From: Mycolicibacterium llatzerense
Lineage (GTDB): Bacteria; Actinomycetota; Actinomycetes; Mycobacteriales; Mycobacteriaceae
Direction of reading: 5' to 3'
Assembly: GCF_000878195.1 (NCBI RefSeq)
Contig: NZ_JXST01000048.1
Span: 1 to 46,085, forward strand
Length of the DNA: 46,085 bases
The notes below the pieces were generated by a model. That model did not search any database, was not told the origin of the DNA, and saw only the letters and a list, made by a program, of their open reading frames with translations. A program made the position numbers and the translations under genes. The stretch's first letter is position 1; every line of letters starts with the position of its first letter. This document shows, one piece after another, positions 15,378 to 22,804 of the stretch.

Positions 15378-16397
15378 ATGCCACTACCGTACGGGCCGGG
15401 GGCCCACGGAACAGAAATCGAATACTGGCAAGCATGGTTCCAGCGTGAGTATCGCGCGTATGCACCGATCAAGGACCGGGTTTACGGTGACGGCGATGTC
15501 GCCGCGGTCACCGAAATGCAACGGCGCCTAGGGTTACCGCAGACCGGAATCTTCGACGACACGACCGCGCAAGCCGTCCACTACGTTCCGCCACCGCCGA
15601 ATCTGCGCCCGATCATGTTCACGGTCGAGGGCCACCTTTCGGACATGTTCAGGGGGCCGGTGGCCGACACGGCGACTGCCCTTGAATCCCAAGGCATTTG
15701 CCGTCACCAGCCCATCGGCTACAACAACGGCGCGCTCCCGTTCGACAACGACAGCGGTGTCAACGAACTCGCCCGGCTGCTCGGCGCCACCCAGATGGAC
15801 AACGGCGTTCCGTTCCCGCAGGGCACGCCCTGGTCGCTCGGCATCTACTCCCAGGGCGCGATCGTGGGATCGTACTTCTACTTCCGCTACCTGCAACCCG
15901 GTCAGCCGCTGGCCTGGCGCACCCCGGATCTCAAAGGCGTTCTGGCGTACGCCAACCCGTGTCGGCAGACCGATTCCATCGCGCCATGGGCCAGACCAGG
16001 GGTGACAGCGACCGGTACCCACGGCCTGGACCCGCTTCAGCGGTTCGGGTTGCCCGGTTTCCCTGCCAAGCCCGACAACTGGATGGACGTCTACCGCGAA
16101 GGCGACATCTTCGCCGAGAACAAAGACGACCAGGCAAGTGCGGTCAAAGCTGCCGTCTACGAAGCGGTGATGAACGACTGGATCAGCAACCCGTTCTCCC
16201 TTGCCGGGCAGATCGCGTTCACTCTCCACGCGCCCTTCAACGAGGTGTTCGCGGTAATCGAGGCGATGATCAGCGGCGCGGTGTTCCTGGCCAGTAACCC
16301 GAACCCGCACTACGCGCCGTTCGAGCTCGAGGGCGGCACGCAGTGGATGCGCGAACGACTCATCAGTGGATCAGTACCGACGCCGGTAGTCGTCTGA
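15378..16397 (+). CDS. LysB-type mycolyl-arabinogalactan esterase with peptidoglycan-binding domain
   Basis: The 339-residue product begins with a peptidoglycan-binding repeat (VAAVTEMQRRLGLPQTGIFD, residues 41-60). A cutinase-like alpha/beta hydrolase follows: IMFTVEGHLSDMF, LGIYSQGAIVGSYF with nucleophile Ser158, and YREGDIFAEN, which probably gives the Asp. This is the layout of mycobacteriophage LysB enzymes, which cut the ester joining mycolic acids to arabinogalactan so that the outer membrane is released. The residue two before the Ser is Ile, where GYSQG is usual. No signal peptide is seen. The start has AAGGGAG eight bases upstream. It lies 54 bases after the patatin gene and is probably in its operon. 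Confidence 0.85.
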   Translation: MPLPYGPGAHGTEIEYWQAWFQREYRAYAPIKDRVYGDGDVAAVTEMQRRLGLPQTGIFDDTTAQAVHYVPPPPNLRPIMFTVEGHLSDMFRGPVADTATALESQGICRHQPIGYNNGALPFDNDSGVNELARLLGATQMDNGVPFPQGTPWSLGIYSQGAIVGSYFYFRYLQPGQPLAWRTPDLKGVLAYANPCRQTDSIAPWARPGVTATGTHGLDPLQRFGLPGFPAKPDNWMDVYREGDIFAENKDDQASAVKAAVYEAVMNDWISNPFSLAGQIAFTLHAPFNEVFAVIEAMISGAVFLASNPNPHYAPFELEGGTQWMRERLISGSVPTPVVV

Positions 16398-16402
16398 ATC
16401 CC

Positions 16403-17593
16403 CTAGCCCACGCGGACTTGGATCACTGCGTACCCGCCGCTGGTCCGCCATCGCTCTCCGGTGGCATCGAGTTGTGCGACTTGCTCGGACGTGAGGCCGA
16501 CGAGGACTTCCGATTTCAACGTCCGCAGTGCGGTCACCGGAGACGGAAAGTAGGCCACGGTTTCGTCGAACGGTGTCGTGGCGGGCCAGTACCGGTCTCC
16601 GACGAGGCGCCGATAGTTGAGGTCGCCTTTCATCACCGTCATTGTGGCCGTGGCAAATTCGGCTGCGAGGTCGTCGGGCATGTCGTGGAACGCCAGCGGC
16701 GCACAGAAGAACTTATGCGTGCGTACCTTGAGCCGGCCGCTGCGCACAGCGTCCCAGAGTCGGTCGCCGATGCTGCCGATCTGGGGACGTGGCTCGGCCC
16801 TCAACCGTTGGATGACCGCCAGCACATCGGTCATGGTCGCATCCGACACGTAGTAGGGGCATGGCTTGACGTACAGCACGATCTCGGCCGCAAGACGCTG
16901 CGTGAGCAGACTGTCGGCCAGCACGAGATCCGCCAGCAGCTCGCGTCCGGCGTTGTCTGCGACGACGCAGACGATCGGGTTGTCCTGCGCACTCAGCGCA
17001 GCCCAGAGCAACGCACTGTCGTCGACGAGGATGCCCTCCGACCGGGCTTCTGCGGCAGCTGCGTTCAGTTGGAGTTGGAAGCTGAGGTCGGCGCGGTTAC
17101 CCCACAGCGCGGCAGCCAGCAGCGCCTCGTGTTGCAGGTCCCCCGACGCGTCCGCCAATACGGCGAACGCACTCAGTTCTTCATCGACCTCTGGTCCCGC
17201 CAACTCGGCGTTCTTGACCGGAGCGAACGGGTCGACTCCGTGCCAGGGGCCGGTCCCGAAGTAGCCGACAGCCTCGAGCAATCGCCGGTAGAAGTAGCTT
17301 TCGCTCCACAGGAACGGCACGTCACCCCACGGTCGTCCGTAGAGGCCTTCTCCCCACGCCAGCCAATCGGCACGGTCATGAGCCGTCTCGGGCAACGGCT
17401 CGAGGACGCCGGTGGTGCTTTCGGCGAGAAGCTGTTGCAGCATCGCCCCCTCAGCGGAGGGGTACGGCGTGGTGTCCAGTACCTGACGAATCAGCTTTGG
17501 GTGCCGCTCGTGGAACACACCCCACTCGAAGGAGCCGGGGACCGCTGCGGTGATCGTGGGCGCAGCAGTGCTGTCTGCATGGCTTGGCACCAT
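16403..17593 (-). CDS. damage-control phosphatase, ARMT1-like (DUF89)
   Basis: The 396-residue product shows the DUF89 signatures: ADNAGRELLADLVLADSLL (about residue 215) for the metal-binding Asp/Asn, and KGDLNYRRLVGDRYW (about residue 330). WGNRADLSF lies between the N-terminal helical part and the core. ARMT1-type proteins are metal-dependent phosphatases acting on damaged or surplus sugar phosphates; some were reported as carboxyl methyltransferases. The ATG at 17593 is used, without a clear Shine-Dalgarno site. Its stop faces the LysB stop only five bases away, and the DUF3297 gene lies 18 bases upstream on the same strand, so those two may be co-transcribed. There is no evident tie to the lysis-like cluster. 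Confidence 0.85.
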   Translation of the reverse strand: MVPSHADSTAAPTITAAVPGSFEWGVFHERHPKLIRQVLDTTPYPSAEGAMLQQLLAESTTGVLEPLPETAHDRADWLAWGEGLYGRPWGDVPFLWSESYFYRRLLEAVGYFGTGPWHGVDPFAPVKNAELAGPEVDEELSAFAVLADASGDLQHEALLAAALWGNRADLSFQLQLNAAAAEARSEGILVDDSALLWAALSAQDNPIVCVVADNAGRELLADLVLADSLLTQRLAAEIVLYVKPCPYYVSDATMTDVLAVIQRLRAEPRPQIGSIGDRLWDAVRSGRLKVRTHKFFCAPLAFHDMPDDLAAEFATATMTVMKGDLNYRRLVGDRYWPATTPFDETVAYFPSPVTALRTLKSEVLVGLTSEQVAQLDATGERWRTSGGYAVIQVRVG

Positions 17594-17611
17594 CAAACCC
17601 GCGGGGGTCCG

Positions 17612-17869
17612 CTACTCCGCTAGGCGGAAGTACGGTTCGACCGTGCCGCTTTGCTTGACGACCATCGGATTTCCGCGGCGATCTTTGGCGGTCGGGACTT
17701 CCAAACGCACCCAACCCTCGGCGACGTCGTATTCGACCACGTTGGTTCGCTCGACGCCATTGAAGCGAATACCCACGCCTCGGATGAGCGCCTCTTCGCT
17801 ATAGAAGGGGCTACGCGGATCGATGGAGAGGTGATTCGGTGGGACGTCTGTGTTCTGATCCTCGGGCAT
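17612..17869 (-). CDS. DUF3297 family protein
   Basis: The 85-residue product contains HLSIDPRSPFYSEEALIRGV, then GIRFNGVERTNVVEYDVAEGW, and ends with GTVEPYF. This pattern runs through the whole small DUF3297 family, whose function is unknown. It has no membrane segment or signal peptide and is probably a small cytoplasmic protein. The ATG at 17869 gives the usual family length; the frame is open further upstream, but that part has no family likeness. It lies 18 bases ahead of the ARMT1-like gene on the same strand. Confidence 0.8.
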   Translation of the reverse strand: MPEDQNTDVPPNHLSIDPRSPFYSEEALIRGVGIRFNGVERTNVVEYDVAEGWVRLEVPTAKDRRGNPMVVKQSGTVEPYFRLAE

Positions 17870-18224
17870 GATGGCTTTCGTCGATTGGTGCGTTGGGTTC
17901 TCGGACTTGATTCTCCAAGAACGTACGCGACCCTGCACCGGCGGGTTCCGGGTAGGTCTCGGCGAGCCGTGGGGCCGAAAGAATTCCGATCTAAACCCGT
18001 TGGCGGCGTGGGCAATTGCTGACGAGCGCCCTCTCAGCATCCCCACGTACCTCACGCGTCGCACCCGTCCCGCGAACTCCACCGGGTGCGGTCACTCGCC
18101 TACTCCCATATCAATCTCAGTACCCCAAAACTCGGCCTACCATCGGAATTTATGGGCCGGGTGAAGGCAACTCACCAGAGCCTCGCGACAGATCAAACCT
18201 CATGGCAGAAGGAGGGATGGGCTG
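17870..18224. other. intergenic region, no gene found
   Basis: These 355 bases separate the DUF3297 start from the CDGP gene. Open frames here are short and have no family likeness. A TACCAT at 18138-18143 fits a mycobacterial -10 for the CDGP gene, without a convincing -35. A small GGTGA/TCACC stem lies near 18160-18175. A good Shine-Dalgarno sequence (AAGGAGGG) lies near 18209-18216. I see no riboswitch class that I can name. Confidence 0.5.
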
Positions 18225-18458
18225 ATGAAAACCGCACTAGCGATCGCCGCCACCGCGCTCGCACTCAGCCCCATTGGCGTAGCCCACGCCACGCCGGGAC
18301 AATGCATGAACACGCCCTGGGGCGGATTCTGCGACGGACAATCCGACAACAACGGCATCTTCAACCATTGCGAAGGCGCACTGGGATTCAGCAACTGCTA
18401 CTACGTGCGCGCCGTACCCACGGATGTAGACCCGCGCGGGTGGGTACCGCTGAACTGA
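18225..18458 (+). CDS. small secreted Cys-rich CDGP-type protein
   Basis: The 77-residue product has a classical signal peptide (KTALAIAATALALSPIGVAHA, given as its hydrophobic run with cleavage after AHA near residue 22). The mature part is about 55 residues with four cysteines: CMNTPWGGFCDGQ, then HCEGALGFSNCYYVRA. That Cys pattern with Asp-Gly is the CDGP family of small exported mycobacterial proteins, of unknown role. Two disulfides are likely. A strong AAGGAGG lies about nine bases before the ATG. It stands alone; the CitE-like gene ends 38 bases away on the other strand. Confidence 0.8.
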   Translation: MKTALAIAATALALSPIGVAHATPGQCMNTPWGGFCDGQSDNNGIFNHCEGALGFSNCYYVRAVPTDVDPRGWVPLN

Positions 18459-18496
18459 CGCCTCGCTCGCCTGGAGCAGTTGCGGACGGGCGGCGT

Positions 18497-19315
18497 TCAG
18501 CTCGGTATCAGCCGGAGTTGACGCGCCTTTTCCAGAATGATCCGGGCGCGGTTCAACCGAGGTAAGTCGCTGCCGTCCTTGGGTTTTCCACCGCGGGCGT
18601 TGAACTGCTCGACGAACTCGCGCGCCCAGCCGATATCAGAATCGGACGGGCTCAGCCCGGTGTTGATGGTGTCGGCGTCGGACGAACGCAGCGCGAGCTT
18701 GCCCGTCATCCCCATCTGCCGAGTGAGCGCCACGCCCTCGGCCAGCTGATCCGGGTCGCGGGTCGGCCCGTCGATCGGACCCGGGATGTGCGCCGCGCGC
18801 GATGCGACGACCAGCTGGGAACGGCTGTAGGCCAGCGCCAACGGGTCCTGCTCCACCCCGATGTCCAGTGTGTAGTCGTTGACGCCGAACGCGATGCGAA
18901 AGCACGGTCGCGCCGCGGCGATGTCATGCACGCGCGCCAGCCCGCGCGCGGTTTCGATCAACGCGATCACCGGCGACTCGCCGCCGAGCCGGTTCGCGGT
19001 GTCCCACATGTGATTCCCGCCCTCCGTCTTGGCCAGCACGACGCCCTTCATCCCGCGGCACTCGGCCAGGGCACGACAGTCGGCAGACCAGAAATCGCTG
19101 GACGCATCGTTGACGCGGACCCACGCCCGGGCGCCGGAGTTCAGGAATTCGATGACCCGGTCCCGCGCCGCCTCCTTCTCATCGGGAGCGACGGCGTCTT
19201 CGAGATCCAGAATCACCTCGTCGGAGCTCGTGGTCGCCACAAGTGCCCCGAGATCAGGCTCGCGAGACGGATTGACGAGGAGCCAGGAGCGCGAAACCTT
19301 CGAGTTCACGGTCAT
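18497..19315 (-). CDS. HpcH/HpaI aldolase / CitE-like CoA ester lyase
   Basis: The 272-residue product has the TIM-barrel pattern of citrate-lyase beta-like proteins: SWLLVNPSREPDL, VILDLEDAVAPDEKEAARDRV, AWVRVND with the substrate-binding Arg, GVVLAKTEG, VIALIETARGL with the metal-binding Glu, and FGVNDYTLDIGV. Stand-alone CitE-like enzymes cleave or form short acyl-CoA esters such as malyl-CoA or citramalyl-CoA. It is somewhat shorter than the malyl-CoA lyases, and the exact substrate cannot be read. It lies 27 bases after the SRPBCC gene on the same strand and is probably in one operon with it. Confidence 0.8.
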   Translation of the reverse strand: MTVNSKVSRSWLLVNPSREPDLGALVATTSSDEVILDLEDAVAPDEKEAARDRVIEFLNSGARAWVRVNDASSDFWSADCRALAECRGMKGVVLAKTEGGNHMWDTANRLGGESPVIALIETARGLARVHDIAAARPCFRIAFGVNDYTLDIGVEQDPLALAYSRSQLVVASRAAHIPGPIDGPTRDPDQLAEGVALTRQMGMTGKLALRSSDADTINTGLSPSDSDIGWAREFVEQFNARGGKPKDGSDLPRLNRARIILEKARQLRLIPS

Positions 19316-19342
19316 GGCGTCAGGCTAACCGGACAACAAGAT

Positions 19343-19993
19343 CTAGTCGTCGGCTTCGAGTCGCTGTTTCAGATTCCGCAATGTGATGGCCAAGTTCCTG
19401 CTCTGAATCTCAGCTCCGGTCAGGCCGTTCGCTGACCAGTGATTGACTGCATCGACTACCGGCCGTGGCCAGGGGCCAACCGCCCAGGTCTCACTGACCG
19501 CGGTCGTCGCCTCGTCGATTGGCCGGAACCGGTACGTCCAGGTCGCTATCGGGAAACGCAGAAACGGTCGGTCCCATCCGATCGCCCGCACCTTGAAGGC
19601 AAAGCACTCGTTGACATCGGCGGCGATCACCTCGCAGCGGGTGGTCCAGCGCAAGCGGCCACGCAGGTTGCGGCCGTCGAAGACTGTTCCGACACCCACG
19701 ATTCCACCGTCTCTGATGGTCGCGCCGGTGTTCTCCGGACTCCACCGGCCCATTTGCGTCACATCGGCTACCTGCGCATAGACACGATCGACAGGAACAT
19801 TGATCACCACCTCTTCGGTGGCGGTAGCCAGATTGCCGCCGACATGCGCGGAACGCCGGTCAGGCCGCAGTGCTCTGGCCAGCTCCAGAGCGAACGTCGG
19901 TGCACGAAACACCATCTTCTCGGCCGCGCGTTCAGCTTCGGCCCAACCGCCATCCCAAGTTCTGGATGCGCTGCTATATCTCGCCATCACCAC
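19343..19993 (-). CDS. SRPBCC-family protein (polyketide cyclase/dehydrase-like)
   Basis: The 216-residue product has an SRPBCC core from about residue 60: ATEEVVINVPVDRVYAQVADVTQMGRWSPENTGA, read here as the first strand, helix and WSPE motif. Beta strands then build the cavity, and a C-terminal helix ends in LKQRLEADD. The first 50 residues (Ala/Arg-rich) are an extension without motif. Two possible starts lie close together (19993 and 19987). Ligand and reaction are unknown. It heads a likely two-gene operon with the CitE-like gene. Confidence 0.75.
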   Translation of the reverse strand: MVMARYSSASRTWDGGWAEAERAAEKMVFRAPTFALELARALRPDRRSAHVGGNLATATEEVVINVPVDRVYAQVADVTQMGRWSPENTGATIRDGGIVGVGTVFDGRNLRGRLRWTTRCEVIAADVNECFAFKVRAIGWDRPFLRFPIATWTYRFRPIDEATTAVSETWAVGPWPRPVVDAVNHWSANGLTGAEIQSRNLAITLRNLKQRLEADD

Positions 19994-20195
19994 TCCCTGG
20001 TCGATTGTTGCGCCTTGTGCCGATGGCCATAGTCTTCGACTTGTGGCTGCCGGCTGTCCAGACCGGGCCTTCGACGCCTAGCGCGCCTGCGCCGACATCC
20101 GTGCGATCGGCGTGAGCAGGACCCCGGTTGCGCCGGGTTGACGCTATCGACCCGCTGAGATTTTCGACGCGCCCAGGGGGCCAGGGACTGCCTGG

Positions 20196-20795
20196 CTAGG
20201 CCCGCGGTCCGTATAGAGCAGACATCCAAATGTTGTACAGCACGTCGACTACAAGGTCCGGGTCCGGGTGGGGCTCACGCGAAAACGCCTGTGTCAGATA
20301 GCGTTCGTCCATCCAGACCAAGGCCCGTGCGGTTTCGGTGGTATCGAGGTCGGCCTTGATCCGCCCATCCGCCTGATCATCGGCGATGCGTTTGGCGGTG
20401 GCGTCGATGAACCGTTGAATGAGGTCTGCGTAAGCGGCTTCGACCTTCTCGTCGCTACCCGCCGCGTCCGACAGCGCACGTAAGACGGCACCATGTTGCG
20501 AATAGACCTCGGTCAGCCCTTTGAATGCCGACCTCGCGTCGTTGACGAGGTCGGTGCCCACGAGCCACCGGTCGACCATCTCTCCGATCTCCATCCCGAG
20601 TTGCTCGACGACGCGCAGCGCGAGATCGTGGCGGTCCCGGAAGTGCACGTAGAACGCCGGCCGCTTGAGTCCAGTCCGGCTCATCACCGCGTCGACGGTC
20701 ATCTCGCGGAATGGCCGCTCCCGCAAGAACTCCTCCGCCGCGACGAGGATTTCGCGTTCGGACTCCTTGGGATCGTGTTTGGGGCGTCTGCTCAT
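20196..20795 (-). CDS. TetR-family transcriptional regulator
   Basis: The 199-residue product begins with a TetR DNA-binding domain: EREILVAAEEFLRERPFREMTVDAVMSRTGLKRPAFYVHFRDRHDL, given as its helix pattern. The recognition helix LKRPAFYVHF resembles that of EthR-type regulators. The remaining helices form the ligand and dimer domain. It is the last of four genes on the minus strand: seven bases after the 7-TM gene, itself 16 bases after the FAD oxidoreductase. This suggests that it controls that operon in response to an operon substrate. A TAATTAC/GTAATTA repeat in front of the first gene is a candidate site. Confidence 0.85.
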   Translation of the reverse strand: MSRRPKHDPKESEREILVAAEEFLRERPFREMTVDAVMSRTGLKRPAFYVHFRDRHDLALRVVEQLGMEIGEMVDRWLVGTDLVNDARSAFKGLTEVYSQHGAVLRALSDAAGSDEKVEAAYADLIQRFIDATAKRIADDQADGRIKADLDTTETARALVWMDERYLTQAFSREPHPDPDLVVDVLYNIWMSALYGPRA

Positions 20796-20802
20796 CGTGT
20801 CC

Positions 20803-21501
20803 TTAGTTCATCACAACCGTGGCGCGATGCCGGTTATGTTCGTCCATCGCGCGGTAGGCGTAGTAGTAGACGATCAACTGGAGCGCCCACGTCGTCAGCG
20901 CCGCCGTGTAGAAGATCGTCCGGTTCGAGTCATCACCGGGTACGTCGTAGAAGTCATACGTCGCGGCGATCACCGACCCCATCGCAGTCACGACCATGAC
21001 GAGCACCGCGTGGCCCCGCTCGCCGATACGCCACAGCCGGGTGGCGAAATAGATCAGGAAAATCGTGGTGAGGACGTTCACCGCGACGAGGAACACCGCG
21101 CCGGTCAGGCCGATGTGGTGCGTGACCGGTGATGCCGTCCGCAAGGCGTAGAACGTGAGGACGAGACCGACCACGCCGGCCAGGGCGAAGACGCCGATAT
21201 CGACTGCGCGCGACGGCTGGTATCCGTGGGTCACGGCCATCAAGCCGAGCACCAGGATCAAGGTGATCCCGACCGATCTGGAGAACGCGTCGAAGAAGAT
21301 CGCGACGTGAAAACTGCCGCTCTCCTGGCTCAGCCGCAGCACCGCGTAGATCAAGAAGTTGACCCCGGAGGTTGCGACGATGATCCACTCCAGACCGAGC
21401 AGATAGTTCCCATGGTTCCGGATGAACTTCCAGCCGTAGGTGAAGCCGGCGAAGATCATGAGGAGATCCGCGAGGGCGAACAACGCGCCGATGACGTCCA
21501 T
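20803..21501 (-). CDS. unrecognised seven-helix membrane protein
   Basis: The 232-residue product has seven evenly spaced hydrophobic segments, at about 3-24, 34-56, 68-93, 99-120, 128-152, 163-184 and 195-218. No known transporter motif is visible. Loops are short, and the C-terminus is polar (DEHNRHR). It may move a substrate for the two enzymes upstream or sense one, but this is a guess from operon position. It lies 16 bases after the FAD oxidoreductase gene and seven before the TetR gene. I do not recognise the family. Confidence 0.75.
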   Translation of the reverse strand: MDVIGALFALADLLMIFAGFTYGWKFIRNHGNYLLGLEWIIVATSGVNFLIYAVLRLSQESGSFHVAIFFDAFSRSVGITLILVLGLMAVTHGYQPSRAVDIGVFALAGVVGLVLTFYALRTASPVTHHIGLTGAVFLVAVNVLTTIFLIYFATRLWRIGERGHAVLVMVVTAMGSVIAATYDFYDVPGDDSNRTIFYTAALTTWALQLIVYYYAYRAMDEHNRHRATVVMN

Positions 21502-21517
21502 ATTTGCTCCTTGCCGC

Positions 21518-22804
21518 CTATATCCGGGCCAGGCGGTCGAGAACGCGGTCGCCGAACCAGCCGAGGGTCAGTGCCGGCTGGCTGACGAAGCTGGGCCAGA
21601 ATCGGCCGTCATGCCAGATGGTCTTGAGGTCGTCCGGCATGGGTGCGCCCGAAAGTCTGTCGGCGAGCAGGTTTCCGACGTACTGTGCCTGGGCGAAGCC
21701 ATGTCCGTTGCACGCCAACGAATACAGCACGTTCGGCGCGGCCTCCCCGGCGACCGGCAGCCAAGCGGAGCTCATGCCGATCCAGCCGCCCCAGGCCCGT
21801 TGCGGTGCAACGTCGCTCAGGCCGGGGAACCGCTCGCGGAAGCCGCGCACGAGATCGTCGACGACGGGCCCCGAAGGCGTTCGCGCGTGCAGCGGCCCGT
21901 TGGTGGTCTCCAACCGCCGGGTACCGAAAACGATGGTGTTCCGCGGGGTTACGCGGTAGCTCTCCAAGATCATGTGTGCGGTCACCATGGGCGCGCGGCT
22001 GGTCCACCCGATGGCGTCCAGGCGTTCCGGGGCGACCGGCTCGGTTTCCACCAGTGAGGTCCACACCGGGGAGACCAGCCGGCGCGGCGCAATGGCGAAG
22101 TCCTTGAGGTTGGCGTTGGCAGTAAGCAACGCCTGCTTGGCGCGGACCCGGCCCTGCGCCGTCTCGACAGTCACCCCGGCACCGCCATCGGTGACGTTCC
22201 GCACCGGCGTGTGCTCGAAAACCCTTACCCCAGAGGCCAGGACCGCGTCGCGCAGTCCCATGGCGTACTTGCCGGGATTCAGGGTCCCCCCGATGCCTTC
22301 GCGCACGCCGCCCAGGAAGCCGTCCGGCAAGCCCGCGTCTCGTCCATCGACGAACTCGGCCGACGAGCCGGCCTCGGCCAGGATCTTCGCGTTTCGCCGC
22401 GACTTCCGCAGCTGGCCCTTCGACACCGCAGCCAGCACAATGCCGACCTTCTCGAAGTCACAGTCGATGGCGCGATGCTCGATGGCGTCCTGGGTGAATT
22501 CCACTGCCGCTTCGGCAAACTGGAACAGCGCGCGGACCTTGCTGCGGCTCAACAACAGTGCCAGCAACGATGGATCGGCGGCGATCGAGTTGGTCACATA
22601 GCCCGCGTTGCGCGAACTCGCGCCCCAGCCGCAGGTCTGCGCTTCGAGCAGAACGACGTCGGCGCCGGATTCGGCGAGGCGCAAGGCTGCCGTCATCCCA
22701 CCGACGCCGCCCCCGACCACGGCGACATCACAGGTCACCTCGCCGGCGAGCGCCGGTTCGCCGACAGGCACAGGGGCCCAACCGGTTTCGGTCAGCAGGT
22801 TCAT
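21518..22804 (-). CDS. FAD-dependent amino-acid/amine oxidoreductase (DAO family)
   Basis: From the ATG at 22804 the product has 428 residues. The dinucleotide-binding motif VVGGGVGGMTAALRLAESG is near residues 29-47, followed by LLEAQTCGWGASSRNAGYV, which matches the glycine-rich second motif of the DadA/glycine-oxidase group. GGWIGMSSAWLPVAG and ACNGHGFAQA near the C-terminus complete the FAD site. Such enzymes oxidise amines or D-amino acids. The start overlaps the stop of the saccharopine-dehydrogenase-like gene by four bases (ATGA), so translation is coupled. The frame is open upstream, but only this start gives the family N-terminus. Confidence 0.85.
   Translation of the reverse strand: MNLLTETGWAPVPVGEPALAGEVTCDVAVVGGGVGGMTAALRLAESGADVVLLEAQTCGWGASSRNAGYVTNSIAADPSLLALLLSRSKVRALFQFAEAAVEFTQDAIEHRAIDCDFEKVGIVLAAVSKGQLRKSRRNAKILAEAGSSAEFVDGRDAGLPDGFLGGVREGIGGTLNPGKYAMGLRDAVLASGVRVFEHTPVRNVTDGGAGVTVETAQGRVRAKQALLTANANLKDFAIAPRRLVSPVWTSLVETEPVAPERLDAIGWTSRAPMVTAHMILESYRVTPRNTIVFGTRRLETTNGPLHARTPSGPVVDDLVRGFRERFPGLSDVAPQRAWGGWIGMSSAWLPVAGEAAPNVLYSLACNGHGFAQAQYVGNLLADRLSGAPMPDDLKTIWHDGRFWPSFVSQPALTLGWFGDRVLDRLARI

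Larger units (their letters stand above)
9758..16397. other. lysis-like gene cluster without phage structural genes
   Basis: Four genes are grouped: an endolysin (minus) diverging from a multi-pass membrane protein, a membrane-anchored patatin and a LysB-type esterase (plus). Three AGTAG-N4-CTACT repeats lie in front of the first three genes and nowhere else I could find in the window. The flanking genes are ordinary chromosomal genes (LAL regulator and ARMT1-like phosphatase). Treating the four as one system is an inference from shared motifs and complementary cell-envelope targets. Confidence 0.55.

Noticed and set aside
9758..16397. Prophage
   Set aside because: Only lysis-type genes are present. 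No integrase, repressor, terminase, portal, capsid or tail gene was recognised, and no att-like direct repeats were seen.
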